64,000 nucleotides of DNA, from positions 62,001 through 126,000 of the forward strand of contig CAZMZH010000001.1 in assembly GCA_964570665.1 (NCBI GenBank). The letters run 5' to 3'. The notes beneath the pieces were generated by a model. The model ran no database searches and was not told the DNA's origin. It saw only the letters and a list, made by a program, of their open reading frames with translations. Position numbers and translations under genes: made by a program. Each line of letters starts with the position of its first letter. Positions within the stretch are counted from its first letter, which is position 1. This stretch comes from JAJDAT01 sp964570665 (GTDB lineage Bacteria; Nitrospinota; Nitrospinia; Nitrospinales; JAJDAT01). This document shows, one piece after another, positions 26,852 to 36,665 of the stretch.

Positions 26852-28741
26852 ATGTACCCCGATATCTACCTTCCAATCAGTATTATTGAAGTTGCCAGCG
26901 TTGTGGCGGCAGTTTTTGTCATATTTTTAATGGGCTTTTCTCTAGTTCGCTATCTAAAGATAGAAACCAAGGGTATTTTAGAAAATATCGTTATTTCATA
27001 TACCCTTGCCTATTGCGCTTTTCATTTATTGGCGTTTGGAGTTTTCTTTACAAAATCCGACATTCCGTTTTATTTATTTTTTTCGCTTTGCTTAATCAAT
27101 TTAATGGTTTCCGTGAAAAAAAGCGAACTGGCTTGGATTTCTGAAAAAAAACCACATGTCTATTTCTCTAACTGCGTTCGCAAATTAAGATCCTTTTACC
27201 CCTGGGTATACGCCCTTTTAGTATTCACAATTTTGTTTTATTTACATTACCTATGTAGAACTAGCTATTTGGAAATAACGGATAACGGGAAATTTAATAT
27301 CATAGAAGAGTGGGATGAAATGAATCTAATTTCTTTCATTAATGTCTCTCGAGATTTCTTTTTCCCAATTGAAAGTTCAAGCCTACCCTCTGAACCACCT
27401 ATGTATTTTAGTTGGCTTGGAAATTTACTGCCGATTTTTCTTATAAAATTCTTTCAAATCGATCAAATTCATTCCTATGTTATTTGGTCTCCTATATTCT
27501 TTCATTTAGCGTTAATTTTTCAAATTCATTATTTTGTTAACCAATACACTCAAAATAAATGGATACCGCTCTTTGCGGTTAACTTATTTTTCCTAAACCC
27601 TTTTATACCTTTTGAATTACTTCCTTTAAGAAGTCTTGTTGGAATATTTTTAGTCTTTTCCACTCTAATTTTTTTAATTAAATACCTTACTACTAAAAAA
27701 CGAATCTTTATTGTCTTAACTTTTTCTTGGAGTTTATTATATTTAGCCAAGGGGAATTATTTAATCCCCATAATTCCTGCATTAGCGGTTTTCTATCTTT
27801 ACGAATTATTTGACGGCGAATCAAAAGTTTTCAATCTTAAAGTTTTTAGAATTTTATTCTTGTGCTTTTTACTACCTTATTTTCTTTTCTGGTTCAGCAA
27901 ACATTATTTTTCATCGACACTCATGTTTAGCTTTTTTTCTCCAAACTGGAATATGAAATTATTAAATTTCTTAAAAGAGCTTCTTCCGGTTTTTCCACAA
28001 CTGATTTTTATTGCATATTATCGCTACAAAATTTTTAAAACGAAAAATTCTTTTCCGATACTTGAAAAGATTTTACTCACGGCTTTTATAGCAACTTTTC
28101 TATTCAATATATTTCCTTACCGCCATTTGATAAGCGACTCCGCCTATCTAATTTTCTTTGGGGCTGCAATTATTTTTCCGTTAACAGCTCATAAATTGTT
28201 TACTAAAAATAGTTTATTCTATGGGCTCATGGGTCTTCTGTTAATATCATTTCCAATAGCCAAATTAAATAATCTGACAAAAATAGGAGCTTATGAAACG
28301 ACAAAAGACGAACTTGATATGATTGGTTTTCTAAGAACTAAAACGCCACCAAATAGCGTCATAGCGTCTAATGTAATAAGATATCTTGACCGTCCCGCTT
28401 TTCTAAGTTACTTATCCTACAGAAAACAATTCATAGAGGAAGGAGAACGCAACGCGGCTCTACTTAGAGTGCCTCTGGAAGAAAGAATTTACGATTATTT
28501 TAACTTCCTAACATGCCAGTGTAGTAAAAAAGAGCAAATCCGATTTTTAAATAAATACAAATTTTTAAGTCACTTAATCGTCTACAATAAATCATTTATC
28601 AAACAAGGAAATATTATTTTTGGCATGAAACATAGATTAATAGCGGGTTATCCTATGTTTGAACCACATCCCGATTTATTTCAACCTGTTTATAAAAACA
28701 ATTCTGTAAAAGTTTATAAAGTAACGAATCCAATGTCTTAA
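26852..28741 (+). CDS. Polytopic membrane protein, probable GT-C glycosyltransferase
   Basis: 629 residues with about twelve hydrophobic segments over residues 10-480 and a C-terminal soluble part of 140 residues. The large first loop after residue 135 contains E-I-T-D-N-G and I-I-E-E-W-D-E, acidic residues in the place where GT-C enzymes hold their catalytic Asp/Glu. The best guess is therefore a lipid-linked-sugar-dependent glycosyltransferase; a Wzy-like polymerase cannot be excluded. A decayed copy of its 5' end lies upstream at 23826. Start ATG is clear but lacks a strong ribosome site. Confidence 0.65.
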   Translation: MYPDIYLPISIIEVASVVAAVFVIFLMGFSLVRYLKIETKGILENIVISYTLAYCAFHLLAFGVFFTKSDIPFYLFFSLCLINLMVSVKKSELAWISEKKPHVYFSNCVRKLRSFYPWVYALLVFTILFYLHYLCRTSYLEITDNGKFNIIEEWDEMNLISFINVSRDFFFPIESSSLPSEPPMYFSWLGNLLPIFLIKFFQIDQIHSYVIWSPIFFHLALIFQIHYFVNQYTQNKWIPLFAVNLFFLNPFIPFELLPLRSLVGIFLVFSTLIFLIKYLTTKKRIFIVLTFSWSLLYLAKGNYLIPIIPALAVFYLYELFDGESKVFNLKVFRILFLCFLLPYFLFWFSKHYFSSTLMFSFFSPNWNMKLLNFLKELLPVFPQLIFIAYYRYKIFKTKNSFPILEKILLTAFIATFLFNIFPYRHLISDSAYLIFFGAAIIFPLTAHKLFTKNSLFYGLMGLLLISFPIAKLNNLTKIGAYETTKDELDMIGFLRTKTPPNSVIASNVIRYLDRPAFLSYLSYRKQFIEEGERNAALLRVPLEERIYDYFNFLTCQCSKKEQIRFLNKYKFLSHLIVYNKSFIKQGNIIFGMKHRLIAGYPMFEPHPDLFQPVYKNNSVKVYKVTNPMS

Positions 28742-28813
28742 TCAGTTAAAAAAAACTTCTGAAAAATTAAGATTAAAATCATTTTTCATAATAACTCTAA
28801 ATTTAAACGGGCA

Positions 28814-30052
28814 ATGTTCTTTAGATTTTTTTTACACTATTTTCTCTTTTTAATCGTTTTTATTGGTTGCAATAATGACAAGGCCCCTATTAAAACGATT
28901 TCGATGATACAAGGAAGTAAAAAGTTTTATGGACGCCCAGTTAGAAACTCTAGCGAAAAAATAAATTCAGTTGTCTACAACAATAAAACTCGATCGATTT
29001 TCTTTTCAATAGAACCAACAGAAGCAAGACAAAATTCTGTTTTTGAAATACCCTTTAAACCTTCAAACACTTTAAATCTAGAATATTTTTCAGATAATTT
29101 TAAAATTCAAGGCCACCTCACCAAACGAAACAGACTGATTAAATCTAGCGTTGACGGACAGTATATGGCTTTTGGAAGTTGGGACGGAGATTTAATTTTA
29201 GAAAAGAATGCTTCTCCTTATTTCAACATAGAATATGATGGTGAAATTACAAGCTTAGAATTCCAGGATAATTTAATCGCGGTAGGATATAAAAGCGGGA
29301 ATATTTCGTTTTACGATTTAAATCATAAGAAAAAACATACATGGCTTAAACTTTTTGACGGGGAAATTACTTCAATAGAATCATTCAAAAATTCTCAATT
29401 TTTTGTTTCAGGAGTCAACGAGTATATTTTTCTGGTTGATGGCTACACAGGAAATATCTTAAATAAAATAAATACTAGAACTTTTAAAGAAAAGCTATTG
29501 ATCGCTTCAGGATTGCATCCTTGTATTATCGATAAAATTAATAAAATTATATATATTCCTGAAAAAGAACAGCTCATTACAACTCATGGTTGGACTTATT
29601 GCGCCAAACCTCAAATAAAAATTTGGGACGTAAAATCATGGAAAAAAACTTTTCAAATTGACAATCTTGACTCACAAGTTTATCAAATGATTTGGGCTCC
29701 AAAATCGCAAAAAGTTATTTTTGCCGACGAAAATATTTTCTTATGGACATTAAATTTAGACACTTTCCACGTAGGAAACAAAAGCCCCTTAAGTAAGTCT
29801 ATAAATTTTTTCAGTAAAGTTAATCACAAAAAAAAGCTTTTAATTCCAAAATACCCAATAGGAGCTGTCAATTCACTCGACATGATTCCCAATACAGATA
29901 TTATCATTGTCGGACTGGGATCCTATTTTTTAGGAGGGTCCGGATTACTAATTACGCAAGTAAACAAATCCGATTTTGAGCATTTAGTGTTTTTTATTAA
30001 AAATAACGGCTCAATATACTCTTTTACTCCAGAGATAAATTTCTCGTCTTAA
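28814..30052 (+). CDS. WD40-like beta-propeller lipoprotein
   Basis: 412 residues. The N-terminus F-F-R-F-F-L-H-Y-F-L-F-L-I-V-F-I-G-Cys19 is a lipoprotein signal. The rest has repeated blade-like units such as S-x-D-G-Q-Y-M-A-F-G-S-W-D-G and I-x-S-L-E-F-Q-D-N-L-I-A-V-G-Y-K-S-G-N-I-S-F-Y-D-L, and I-K-I-W-D-V near 270. It should be an envelope-anchored seven-bladed propeller for protein or glycan binding. It follows the membrane glycosyltransferase by 72 bases on the same strand, and they may work together. Confidence 0.7.
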   Translation: MFFRFFLHYFLFLIVFIGCNNDKAPIKTISMIQGSKKFYGRPVRNSSEKINSVVYNNKTRSIFFSIEPTEARQNSVFEIPFKPSNTLNLEYFSDNFKIQGHLTKRNRLIKSSVDGQYMAFGSWDGDLILEKNASPYFNIEYDGEITSLEFQDNLIAVGYKSGNISFYDLNHKKKHTWLKLFDGEITSIESFKNSQFFVSGVNEYIFLVDGYTGNILNKINTRTFKEKLLIASGLHPCIIDKINKIIYIPEKEQLITTHGWTYCAKPQIKIWDVKSWKKTFQIDNLDSQVYQMIWAPKSQKVIFADENIFLWTLNLDTFHVGNKSPLSKSINFFSKVNHKKKLLIPKYPIGAVNSLDMIPNTDIIIVGLGSYFLGGSGLLITQVNKSDFEHLVFFIKNNGSIYSFTPEINFSS

Positions 30053-30168
30053 CCTCAATCCCCAAATCAAACAATTTTGTAGTTGATTTTTTATCGTCAA
30101 AATAGACCATCCTCTGAAACCGGTTCCCACTGTTCCCACACAAATTTTCATTTTGGAAACGATAAAAA

Positions 30169-32580
30169 CTACGTCGGGCTAATAATCAGATCTATTATTT
30201 TTATATTTCTATCTTCGGGATACTCTCCAAGAGCAAACGAGGTTATTTTATTTTTTTTACTTACAGCCTGAATTGAAAGTGTTTGTCCACCTTTTTTAAT
30301 TTTGATATTTTCAAAATTAATCCAGCTGGAATTCTTTGGGATTGATCGTTTGCCAAATAATGAATCATTCAAATCAAAAACTAGATCATACGCATTCAAT
30401 GATGGACCAAATTGTTTGGAAAATTTTACGCTAATATTGTATTTGCCTGCTTGAGGAGAAGTAAAATTATAATAAATTTTATTATTTTTACTTGATAGTA
30501 GCTGAAGGGATAATTGGTCGTCTTGATCTTTCCATAAAAATTGATTTTTAACCGCTTTAACGATCGTTTTTTCATGTGAAATTGGAGGGTAAATATATAT
30601 ATTTAACTGGCGGCTCAAGGGAACCCAAGCAACACATAACAACAAAATAAAGCAAATTACGTTTGCCTTAGGTTCTAAGGAAATAGAGGGTTTTATTTTA
30701 CTATCTTGGCTTTTATTTTTTTCACGGTTTAAATTTATCGAATCGTGGGCGGTTTGAACCTGAAATAAATATTTAAAGATAGAAAAAATTCCCAGAGAAA
30801 AAAATACAATGATAATTGGCATGACAATTCCACGATAACGAGCGTATGAATAAACAACTACGCTATGAAAAAGGAAATGATAAATAAAAGGTAACGCAAT
30901 AACGACCTTAATTCGCCAACTAATAGTTTTTGAAAAAATGAATGAAAAAAAACCTATGATAAAAACCGGAATATAAAAAAAGGACAATGCGCTTGCGAAA
31001 TAAGAGTTTTGTTTCATAAGAAACGGGTCAAGAAAGATTGAGTTATGCCCTAAGAAATAAGCTCTAACTTCAAAAAGGATTTTTTTGACTAACATGGTTC
31101 CTATTCCAATGGGATCTTCTAGGAACATTTCTAAACTTTTTCCAGGATGATCAAATGGATTAAAATTAATTTCCATAATTTGTGCTGCGACTTGATGCCC
31201 ACCGTAAACCCAATTTCCAAACCATGAAGCCATAGCTCCTAAAGACCTACCCAACGGCATAATAGTTTTATAAATATCATAAAGCGGAACATTGAAAGTC
31301 AACTCTGCAATTAAAAAACCTAAAAAAGTCGAGAAAACCATTGCGGCAAACTTTTTCTTACCCGCCCTGCCCCAAAGTGGAACTAAACAAAGAATTGCCA
31401 ACGGAGCCAAAAGACCTTCCAAAAGAACAGTCCAACCAAAAATGAAACCAAAAAGAAATCCAAAGATTGCTTTTAAATTGTCCATTGATTTAATTAGAAT
31501 AAGCAAACTTAGCGTCAAAAATAAACTTGCAAGAGCGGTGCGATGTACAACTACTGAGAAATGTAAAAGTTCATATGAGAAAGCCGAGCAAATCAAAGCG
31601 ATCAACGCAACATTTAGACCAAAAACTTTTCTACAAATAAAGAATATTAAGAGCGGAGTCGCGCAAGTAATCAGGCTTTGTACGGTTAAAGCGTCTATTA
31701 AATTAAAATGCGTGATTTTTAAAAGGATAAAAAGTAATAGCGAGTAAGAATAGGGAACGACGGAAAACGTGGGGACTCCTGTCATAAAACTCCACGCCGC
31801 TTGATATGAATGCGGCCCATCTGCCGCCATACCGGAAACATCGATTAGGCCAAAAAGCCTAAAATAGGAGATCGTTAAATATCGAAATGCGAAAGAAGTT
31901 ATTAAAATTAAAAGAATTAAAATAATCAATCCATTTTTCTCAAATTTTCTTTTAAAAATGAATGGATTTAAAGCAATTTTTCTTGAAAGAAAAATGATAC
32001 CAGCGGCATAGATCCAGGCTAAAAGATGAAAAGTAGAAAAATTGGAGAACAAGAAAGATATGAGAGGAGAATAAAATAAGAATACGTTGAATTTTCCAAG
32101 GAAACTATTCTCTTTCCACAAAGTATTTATTGAAAAACAATAATATCCAAGAAAAAATATAGACATAAAAAGCTTTATATATTCTTCCTTATATGGAAAT
32201 GGTATATTTCCGAGCGGCCAAAAGAAACTTCCTTCCATTGTTTCTTGCTGAAGGGTTAAAAATAATATATATATATATACCAATAATCCAGCCGATAGAA
32301 CTTTGCGCAACGTAGCGCCCAAATCGTTTTCTAATTTACAAATATAAAATATTAGCCAGAAGACGCTTAAACTTATTAAAAAGAAAAAAGGCGCAATTAA
32401 GAATGTACTGGACGGGGCGGGCGAAAAGTTTTGATTGTAATAGTAAAAAATAAAATTTTGGTTTTGAAATTCATTTATAAAAATTTGATATCCCGCAACT
32501 ATAATAAAAAGTAAACCAAGTAAATGATTGACAAGCAAATTCTGAGAAGTTTTTATTTTTAGACAATTACGAAAACTCAT
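30169..32580 (-). CDS. Large polytopic GT-C glycosyltransferase (GT39/ArnT-like)
   Basis: 803 residues, twelve or more membrane segments and a beta-rich soluble C-terminal domain of about 140 residues. The first-loop motif M-A-A-D-G-P-H-S-Y-Q-A-A-W-S-F carries the likely catalytic Asp. It shares order and several blocks with the 845-residue protein at 9183-11720, for example N-P-F-D-H-P-G-K-S-L against N-P-I-D-R-P-G-K-S-L, so the two are paralogues with roughly the same architecture. The gene converges on the propeller lipoprotein gene. Confidence 0.75.
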   Translation of the reverse strand: MSFRNCLKIKTSQNLLVNHLLGLLFIIVAGYQIFINEFQNQNFIFYYYNQNFSPAPSSTFLIAPFFFLISLSVFWLIFYICKLENDLGATLRKVLSAGLLVYIYILFLTLQQETMEGSFFWPLGNIPFPYKEEYIKLFMSIFFLGYYCFSINTLWKENSFLGKFNVFLFYSPLISFLFSNFSTFHLLAWIYAAGIIFLSRKIALNPFIFKRKFEKNGLIILILLILITSFAFRYLTISYFRLFGLIDVSGMAADGPHSYQAAWSFMTGVPTFSVVPYSYSLLLFILLKITHFNLIDALTVQSLITCATPLLIFFICRKVFGLNVALIALICSAFSYELLHFSVVVHRTALASLFLTLSLLILIKSMDNLKAIFGFLFGFIFGWTVLLEGLLAPLAILCLVPLWGRAGKKKFAAMVFSTFLGFLIAELTFNVPLYDIYKTIMPLGRSLGAMASWFGNWVYGGHQVAAQIMEINFNPFDHPGKSLEMFLEDPIGIGTMLVKKILFEVRAYFLGHNSIFLDPFLMKQNSYFASALSFFYIPVFIIGFFSFIFSKTISWRIKVVIALPFIYHFLFHSVVVYSYARYRGIVMPIIIVFFSLGIFSIFKYLFQVQTAHDSINLNREKNKSQDSKIKPSISLEPKANVICFILLLCVAWVPLSRQLNIYIYPPISHEKTIVKAVKNQFLWKDQDDQLSLQLLSSKNNKIYYNFTSPQAGKYNISVKFSKQFGPSLNAYDLVFDLNDSLFGKRSIPKNSSWINFENIKIKKGGQTLSIQAVSKKNKITSFALGEYPEDRNIKIIDLIISPT

Positions 32581-33047
32581 GATATTTGGAGAAAATATTT
32601 TATGTAAATTAAAATGAAAAAAGTTTTCTCAACCCTAGCAAAGAATTACTAATCAAAAAACAGAACGATTTTTTTCAGCAAACAAGCGCTTGGAATATAA
32701 AAAAGATGAATGTGCGTAAGGGATGAAAAGCGTTTACCGCCGCTTTCTCGATTAGGACAATTACTAGGATACTATGTGGACTTATTTTCTTCCATAGAAA
32801 TTTCAAGAACCCATTCTTCTATAACATTTTTTATTGCTGGTTTTGGGTCGGAATTGATATTTTTCAAATCGATTCTAAAACGCCGTCTTCTATAGAAAGG
32901 TGGGCTAATCTGATCCATTGTAGTAAACCAATAGGTTCAAAAAACGGATCATGTGGAATTCATTAATAAGCGGAAAGGAATCCCTAACGCGAAGTATCTT
33001 TATTCTCGAGAACATCGCTTTGAAGATGGTATTTATACCTTAAAACT
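32581..33047. other. Intergenic, no supported gene
   Basis: About 470 bases. Two short frames overlap on opposite strands: plus 32710-32895 (61 codons) and minus 32772-32918 (48 codons, reading R-R-R-R-F-R-I-D-L-K-N-I-N). Neither has a ribosome site or a family resemblance. The minus one looks slightly more protein-like and could be a relic. Confidence 0.4.
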
Positions 33048-33838
33048 TTAACCGGCTATGGGAGCGATCTTCTTCACATTTTCAATGATTGAATCCATAT
33101 TATAATCTTTCAATAAATTTTTTAGAAATGCGGATAATTGATCGCATCCGGCTCCCTTGGCGTTCAACTCTTTAAGATATCCATCTAATTCTGTAATACT
33201 ACAAACTTCCGCAGAGCATATAATATTATCGATTAAATTTTTTGAAGCTTTTATTTCTGAAAATACAATTCCTGTTTCTTCAATTTCCCGGTCGTCAATA
33301 TCGTTTTTTTCTTAAATTCAAATCCTAATTCTAAATTTTTGGCTAAAGCTTCAAATATTTCATCGGCCTTAAAGGGCTTTGATATGAAAAAATCAAAACC
33401 TTTTTCCAAATACTTAGTTCTTTGTTGGTTGAACGCCGAGGCGGTTATACAAACAATTTTTAAATTTCTATTTTCTAAATCGCTTTTTATTTTATCAAAA
33501 ACTTCCAGACCGTCCATTTCCGGCATCAAAATATCCAAAAACACAATATCCGGTCTGGTTTCTTTTATTAGACTCAACCTTTTCATTCCGCTATCCGCTT
33601 CATAAACTTCAACGCCAATACTTTTTAAAAACCCGGAAAGAACTTCTCTATTTTCATTGATATCGTCGATTAATAAAGCGGTAACTTTTTGTCCTTTTTT
33701 AAGCGATTGAACTTTATCATACTGTTTTTTTTTGAAACTTTTTTTATCGTCGACAGAAGAGAACGGTATTGTAAAGAAAAATTTGGAACCTTTACCCACT
33801 TCGGATTCCAAATTTAATTTGCCGCCCAAGACGATATT
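33048..33838 (-). pseudogene. Hybrid histidine kinase fragment, 5' truncated and frameshifted
   Basis: The fragment starts abruptly at the end of the HATPase domain (V-L-G-G-K-L-N-L-E-S-E-V-G-K-G-S-K-F), directly after an in-frame stop, so the sensor, HisKA and most of the ATPase domain are gone. A receiver domain follows (D-D-I-N-E-N, F-L-D-I-L-M-P-E-M-D-G, S-K-P-F) with its phospho-acceptor Asp intact. At the T7 run 33304-33310 the frame breaks. In the shifted frame the protein continues as D-I-D-D-R-E-I-E-E-T-G-I-V-F for about 80 residues to a stop at 33048-33050. An indel in this homopolymer would restore one frame. Either a decaying gene or, for the frameshift only, a sequencing error. 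Confidence 0.8.
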
Positions 33839-34511
33839 CCATTAAATAGCGAGTCAAATCAAACCTTTTGTCCGGTTTATTTTGATCTCCATAAATACTG
33901 ATAAACTAAAATTTTTTTAACCTAGAGGATGGCTTGGAAAAAGCGTTAGAATGTTGAATGTGTTGTAATCGCTAGAGTCAAAATAATAAGAAAATTCTAT
34001 TTTGTTTTTTCCTTTAACTTCGTCCGATTTCTTATGTTGGGTATTACTTATGGCGCCTTTTTGGTTTGCGGCGGAAAAAGAACTTGTGGGGGAATGAACA
34101 AGTAAAAAGAAAAATATTAATACGGTTAATTCGGAAATGGCCTTGAAAAAAAAACACTTGAACTCCAAGCCGATTATAAAATTGATTCACCCCCCTTATA
34201 TAAGCAATTTCGAGGTCATTTTATAGACCATTCAATAGTATTGATTTTTAAAGAAATTGTGAGGAATCGCTCTCTTTTAGGTATCGGACATCTTAAAAAC
34301 AGAAAAATTATATCTGTTTTTAAGACAAATGATTCTTGAAAATAGAATTTCAAATTTTGATAATTTTTTTTATTTAATAAAAAATAAATACTTGTTGAAA
34401 TTGGTCAATGAAGATAGAGTAGATATACATTTAATGTTAAATCGCTTAATAGATGCCAATAGTATTGCCAAGATGACTGGTTAAAAACTTCTTTCAGGGT
34501 TGGTTTAATTG
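33839..34511. other. Intergenic between kinase relic and receiver gene
   Basis: About 670 AT-rich bases. The only candidate is the weak minus-strand frame at 33917-34168 listed separately. The right end should hold the promoter of the receiver/HDOD pair; ttgaaattggtcaatgaaga near 34394 contains a possible -35 but no well-spaced -10. Confidence 0.4.
33917..34168 (-). CDS. Possible small secreted protein
   Basis: 83 codons starting only at TTG, with a T9 run (A9 on this strand's complement) in the first codons. Residues 8-32 form a plausible signal peptide ending S-S-F-S-A-A-N, followed by a short polar region and Y-Y-F-D-S-S-D-Y. No family is recognised and no ribosome site is clear. It may be a decayed gene left near the broken kinase. 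Confidence 0.25.
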   Translation of the reverse strand: MEFKCFFFKAISELTVLIFFFLLVHSPTSSFSAANQKGAISNTQHKKSDEVKGKNKIEFSYYFDSSDYNTFNILTLFPSHPLG

Positions 34512-34919
34512 ATGGGAAATGAAAATATTAATATTTTAATAGTCGACGATGTTCCAGAAAACGTCACTATCCTAAGAAATTTCTTAGAAAACGAAGACTG
34601 CAGTATCTCCATGGCGGCAAATGGAGAAAAAGCCATCGAAATTGCTTCGAAAACGTTGCCCCAATTAATATTATTGAATGTCATGACGCCCGGTCATGAT
34701 GGCTTTCAAATCTGTAAAAAGTTAAAGAATAGCTGGCTTACCCATAAAATTCCTATCATTTTTGTAATGGGGAAAACTCCTGTTGAAGATATAATTTCGG
34801 GTTTTGAGGCTGGAGGTTGCGATTACTTAACTAAACCTTTTACGGAACAGGAAATTTTAGTACGAGTAAAAACACACCTGCAACTTTCTGAATTAAAAAT
34901 TCTAAACTATGGATTATAA
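34512..34919 (+). CDS. Degenerate (pseudo-)receiver domain protein
   Basis: 135 residues from ATG 34512, a single CheY-like domain. The acidic pair Asp12-Asp13 and Lys108 in L-T-K-P-F are present. The phospho-acceptor Asp is replaced by Asn56 (L-L-N-V-M-T-P-G-H-D-G-F), and the conserved Thr/Ser of the fourth strand is Met86. It should therefore not be phosphorylated in the usual way and may act as a constitutive binding module. The HDOD gene follows 52 bases downstream and is its likely partner. Confidence 0.85.
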   Translation: MGNENINILIVDDVPENVTILRNFLENEDCSISMAANGEKAIEIASKTLPQLILLNVMTPGHDGFQICKKLKNSWLTHKIPIIFVMGKTPVEDIISGFEAGGCDYLTKPFTEQEILVRVKTHLQLSELKILNYGL

Positions 34920-34971
34920 AAACTGAAATTAGAATAATTTTCCCACTAGACCTATTTTTCGAGAAATTTTT

Positions 34972-35811
34972 ATGGACATAAATTCGTTAGACGAAGTAGC
35001 AAAGCATTACGTCTCCTCAATGCCCGCAGTAGTGTACAAGCTTCAGGAAGCGTTGAGAGACGAAGACATGACTTTTGACGATATAGCCGAAATTATTAGC
35101 GGAGACCCTGGACTAGCGGTTAGACTGCTTAAAATTGTTAACAGTCCATTTTACGGATTGGATTCCAAGGTAGATACAATTTCCCATGCCCTTAGTGTTG
35201 CAGGAGTGGACGAATTAAACTATTTAGTGATTTCTTCCGTTCTTGTCCATCAATTCAAAGATCTTTCAGAAGAGTTCGTGAGCATAAATTCTTTTTGGCG
35301 ACACAATATCGCTACCGGAGTTATTGCGCGTGAAATAGCAATGCTGGTGGAAGATTCCAGCCCAGAACGATTTTATTTAGCCGGCATGCTCCATGATATA
35401 GGGAGTCTGGTAATTTTCAATTTACTTCCCGACGCTTCTAAAGAAGTAATAGCAAAATGTAGAGAAAGCAATAACCCATTGTATCAAGAAGAAACTAAGC
35501 TCATTGGCTTTAACCATATGGACGTAGGGAGTCGATTACTAAATGCATGGAAACTTCCAGAAAACCTAGTGGCAGCGGCGGCAAATCACCACGAACCATT
35601 TCAAGGAAAAGAATTTTCTTTTGAAGGCGGAGTGATCCATTTAGCGGACTCAGTTGCTCATATACTAGAGATGGGAGATAGTGGAGAACCCTACATCCCA
35701 ATGATGTACAAAAAAGTATTGGATGAACTAAAGCTTGAAGAAAATTTTTGGGAACCTATCGAAGAAAAAATCCGCGAACTATATAATGACGCCGTCAATA
35801 CTTACCTATAA
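34972..35811 (+). CDS. HDOD domain signalling protein
   Basis: 279 residues. The HDOD region covers about 12-210 with the signature I-S-x-D-P-G-L-A-V-R-L-L-K-I-V-N-S-P-F-Y-G (43-62) and H141-D142-I-G in the position of an HD pair, then A-A-A-N-H-H-E. HDOD proteins serve as non-catalytic scaffolds in c-di-GMP, motility and stress signalling. The start has GAGAA upstream of the ATG. Gene order receiver-HDOD on one strand suggests a small two-protein signalling unit. Confidence 0.88.
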   Translation: MDINSLDEVAKHYVSSMPAVVYKLQEALRDEDMTFDDIAEIISGDPGLAVRLLKIVNSPFYGLDSKVDTISHALSVAGVDELNYLVISSVLVHQFKDLSEEFVSINSFWRHNIATGVIAREIAMLVEDSSPERFYLAGMLHDIGSLVIFNLLPDASKEVIAKCRESNNPLYQEETKLIGFNHMDVGSRLLNAWKLPENLVAAAANHHEPFQGKEFSFEGGVIHLADSVAHILEMGDSGEPYIPMMYKKVLDELKLEENFWEPIEEKIRELYNDAVNTYL

Positions 35812-35914
35812 ACAATTCACAACTTTTGTAATAAATGACTAGGCGCTCTCCCAGATAAAAATAAATAGTTTTCAAATAACCCTTTCAATAAAAGACTAGT
35901 CTTTAGCAACAGTC

Positions 35915-36559
35915 TTAATCCCGATCGCGTCTCATCTGCACACCCCAATATCCAACCGATATTGTGAACAAAGTAATAAAGTAATACAATAAAATTGTGA
36001 TCCAAAACTCACCCACATCGGCTACCGAATCATAGACCTCGTGACAGGTACGATTTCTACCCGAGAAACATTCCACACTTCCACTGAGCAAAGACCATCC
36101 TAGGAGACAAACCATTACCGAACCCATCGCAAAGAATAAACCAATAGCCTTTTTATCGTGCAAATCAAATCCGTCCAGGCCCCTTTTTACCTGGCTTCCT
36201 CCTTCCACTTTGTTAAACACGCGAGCCATCTTGGGAGCGATGCGATAACCAAGCCAACCCATAACCAGTAACATCAACACTCTGAAAAAGGGGTCCAAGA
36301 ATGGAGGAAACTCTAGAAAATAAATACTTCTTAAAAAAAGAATTAAAATAAAAAGGACTCCAACCACGTAAAAAGTGATGCCATTGTCGCTACCTCTTAT
36401 AGGTTGGGCAGATGGTCTATAAGTTCTGGTATCTTTTATTTCTGTTTTTTTCCTTTCTTGCGCTATTTTGTATTTTGCAAATATGACTCCACAATCAATG
36501 CAAACATCCGAGGAAGGTTGTTCAAATTTGCATTTAGGACATTCCATCATTGAAGCCAT
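35915..36559 (-). CDS. Zinc-ribbon membrane protein of unknown function
   Basis: 214 residues. Cys8-x2-Cys11 and Cys20-x2-Cys23 (C-P-K-C-K-F-E-Q ... C-I-D-C-G-V-I-F-A-K-Y) form an N-terminal zinc ribbon of a type common in environmental proteobacteria. Three or four hydrophobic segments follow at about 62-80, 88-106, 140-160 and 186-206. The ribbon faces the cytoplasm if the first helix enters from inside. A decayed copy of this gene start lies at 38848-38911. No function can be assigned. Confidence 0.7.
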   Translation of the reverse strand: MASMMECPKCKFEQPSSDVCIDCGVIFAKYKIAQERKKTEIKDTRTYRPSAQPIRGSDNGITFYVVGVLFILILFLRSIYFLEFPPFLDPFFRVLMLLVMGWLGYRIAPKMARVFNKVEGGSQVKRGLDGFDLHDKKAIGLFFAMGSVMVCLLGWSLLSGSVECFSGRNRTCHEVYDSVADVGEFWITILLYYFITLFTISVGYWGVQMRRDRD

Positions 36560-36665
36560 GAATTAGTTCTCTTAGTTTAAAATTACTCTGAATCCAAGAT
36601 CCAACATAGAATATGTAAAAGTCACCTTAAATTAGAGAAACTTTTTAAAGGAAAAACTCAAACTC

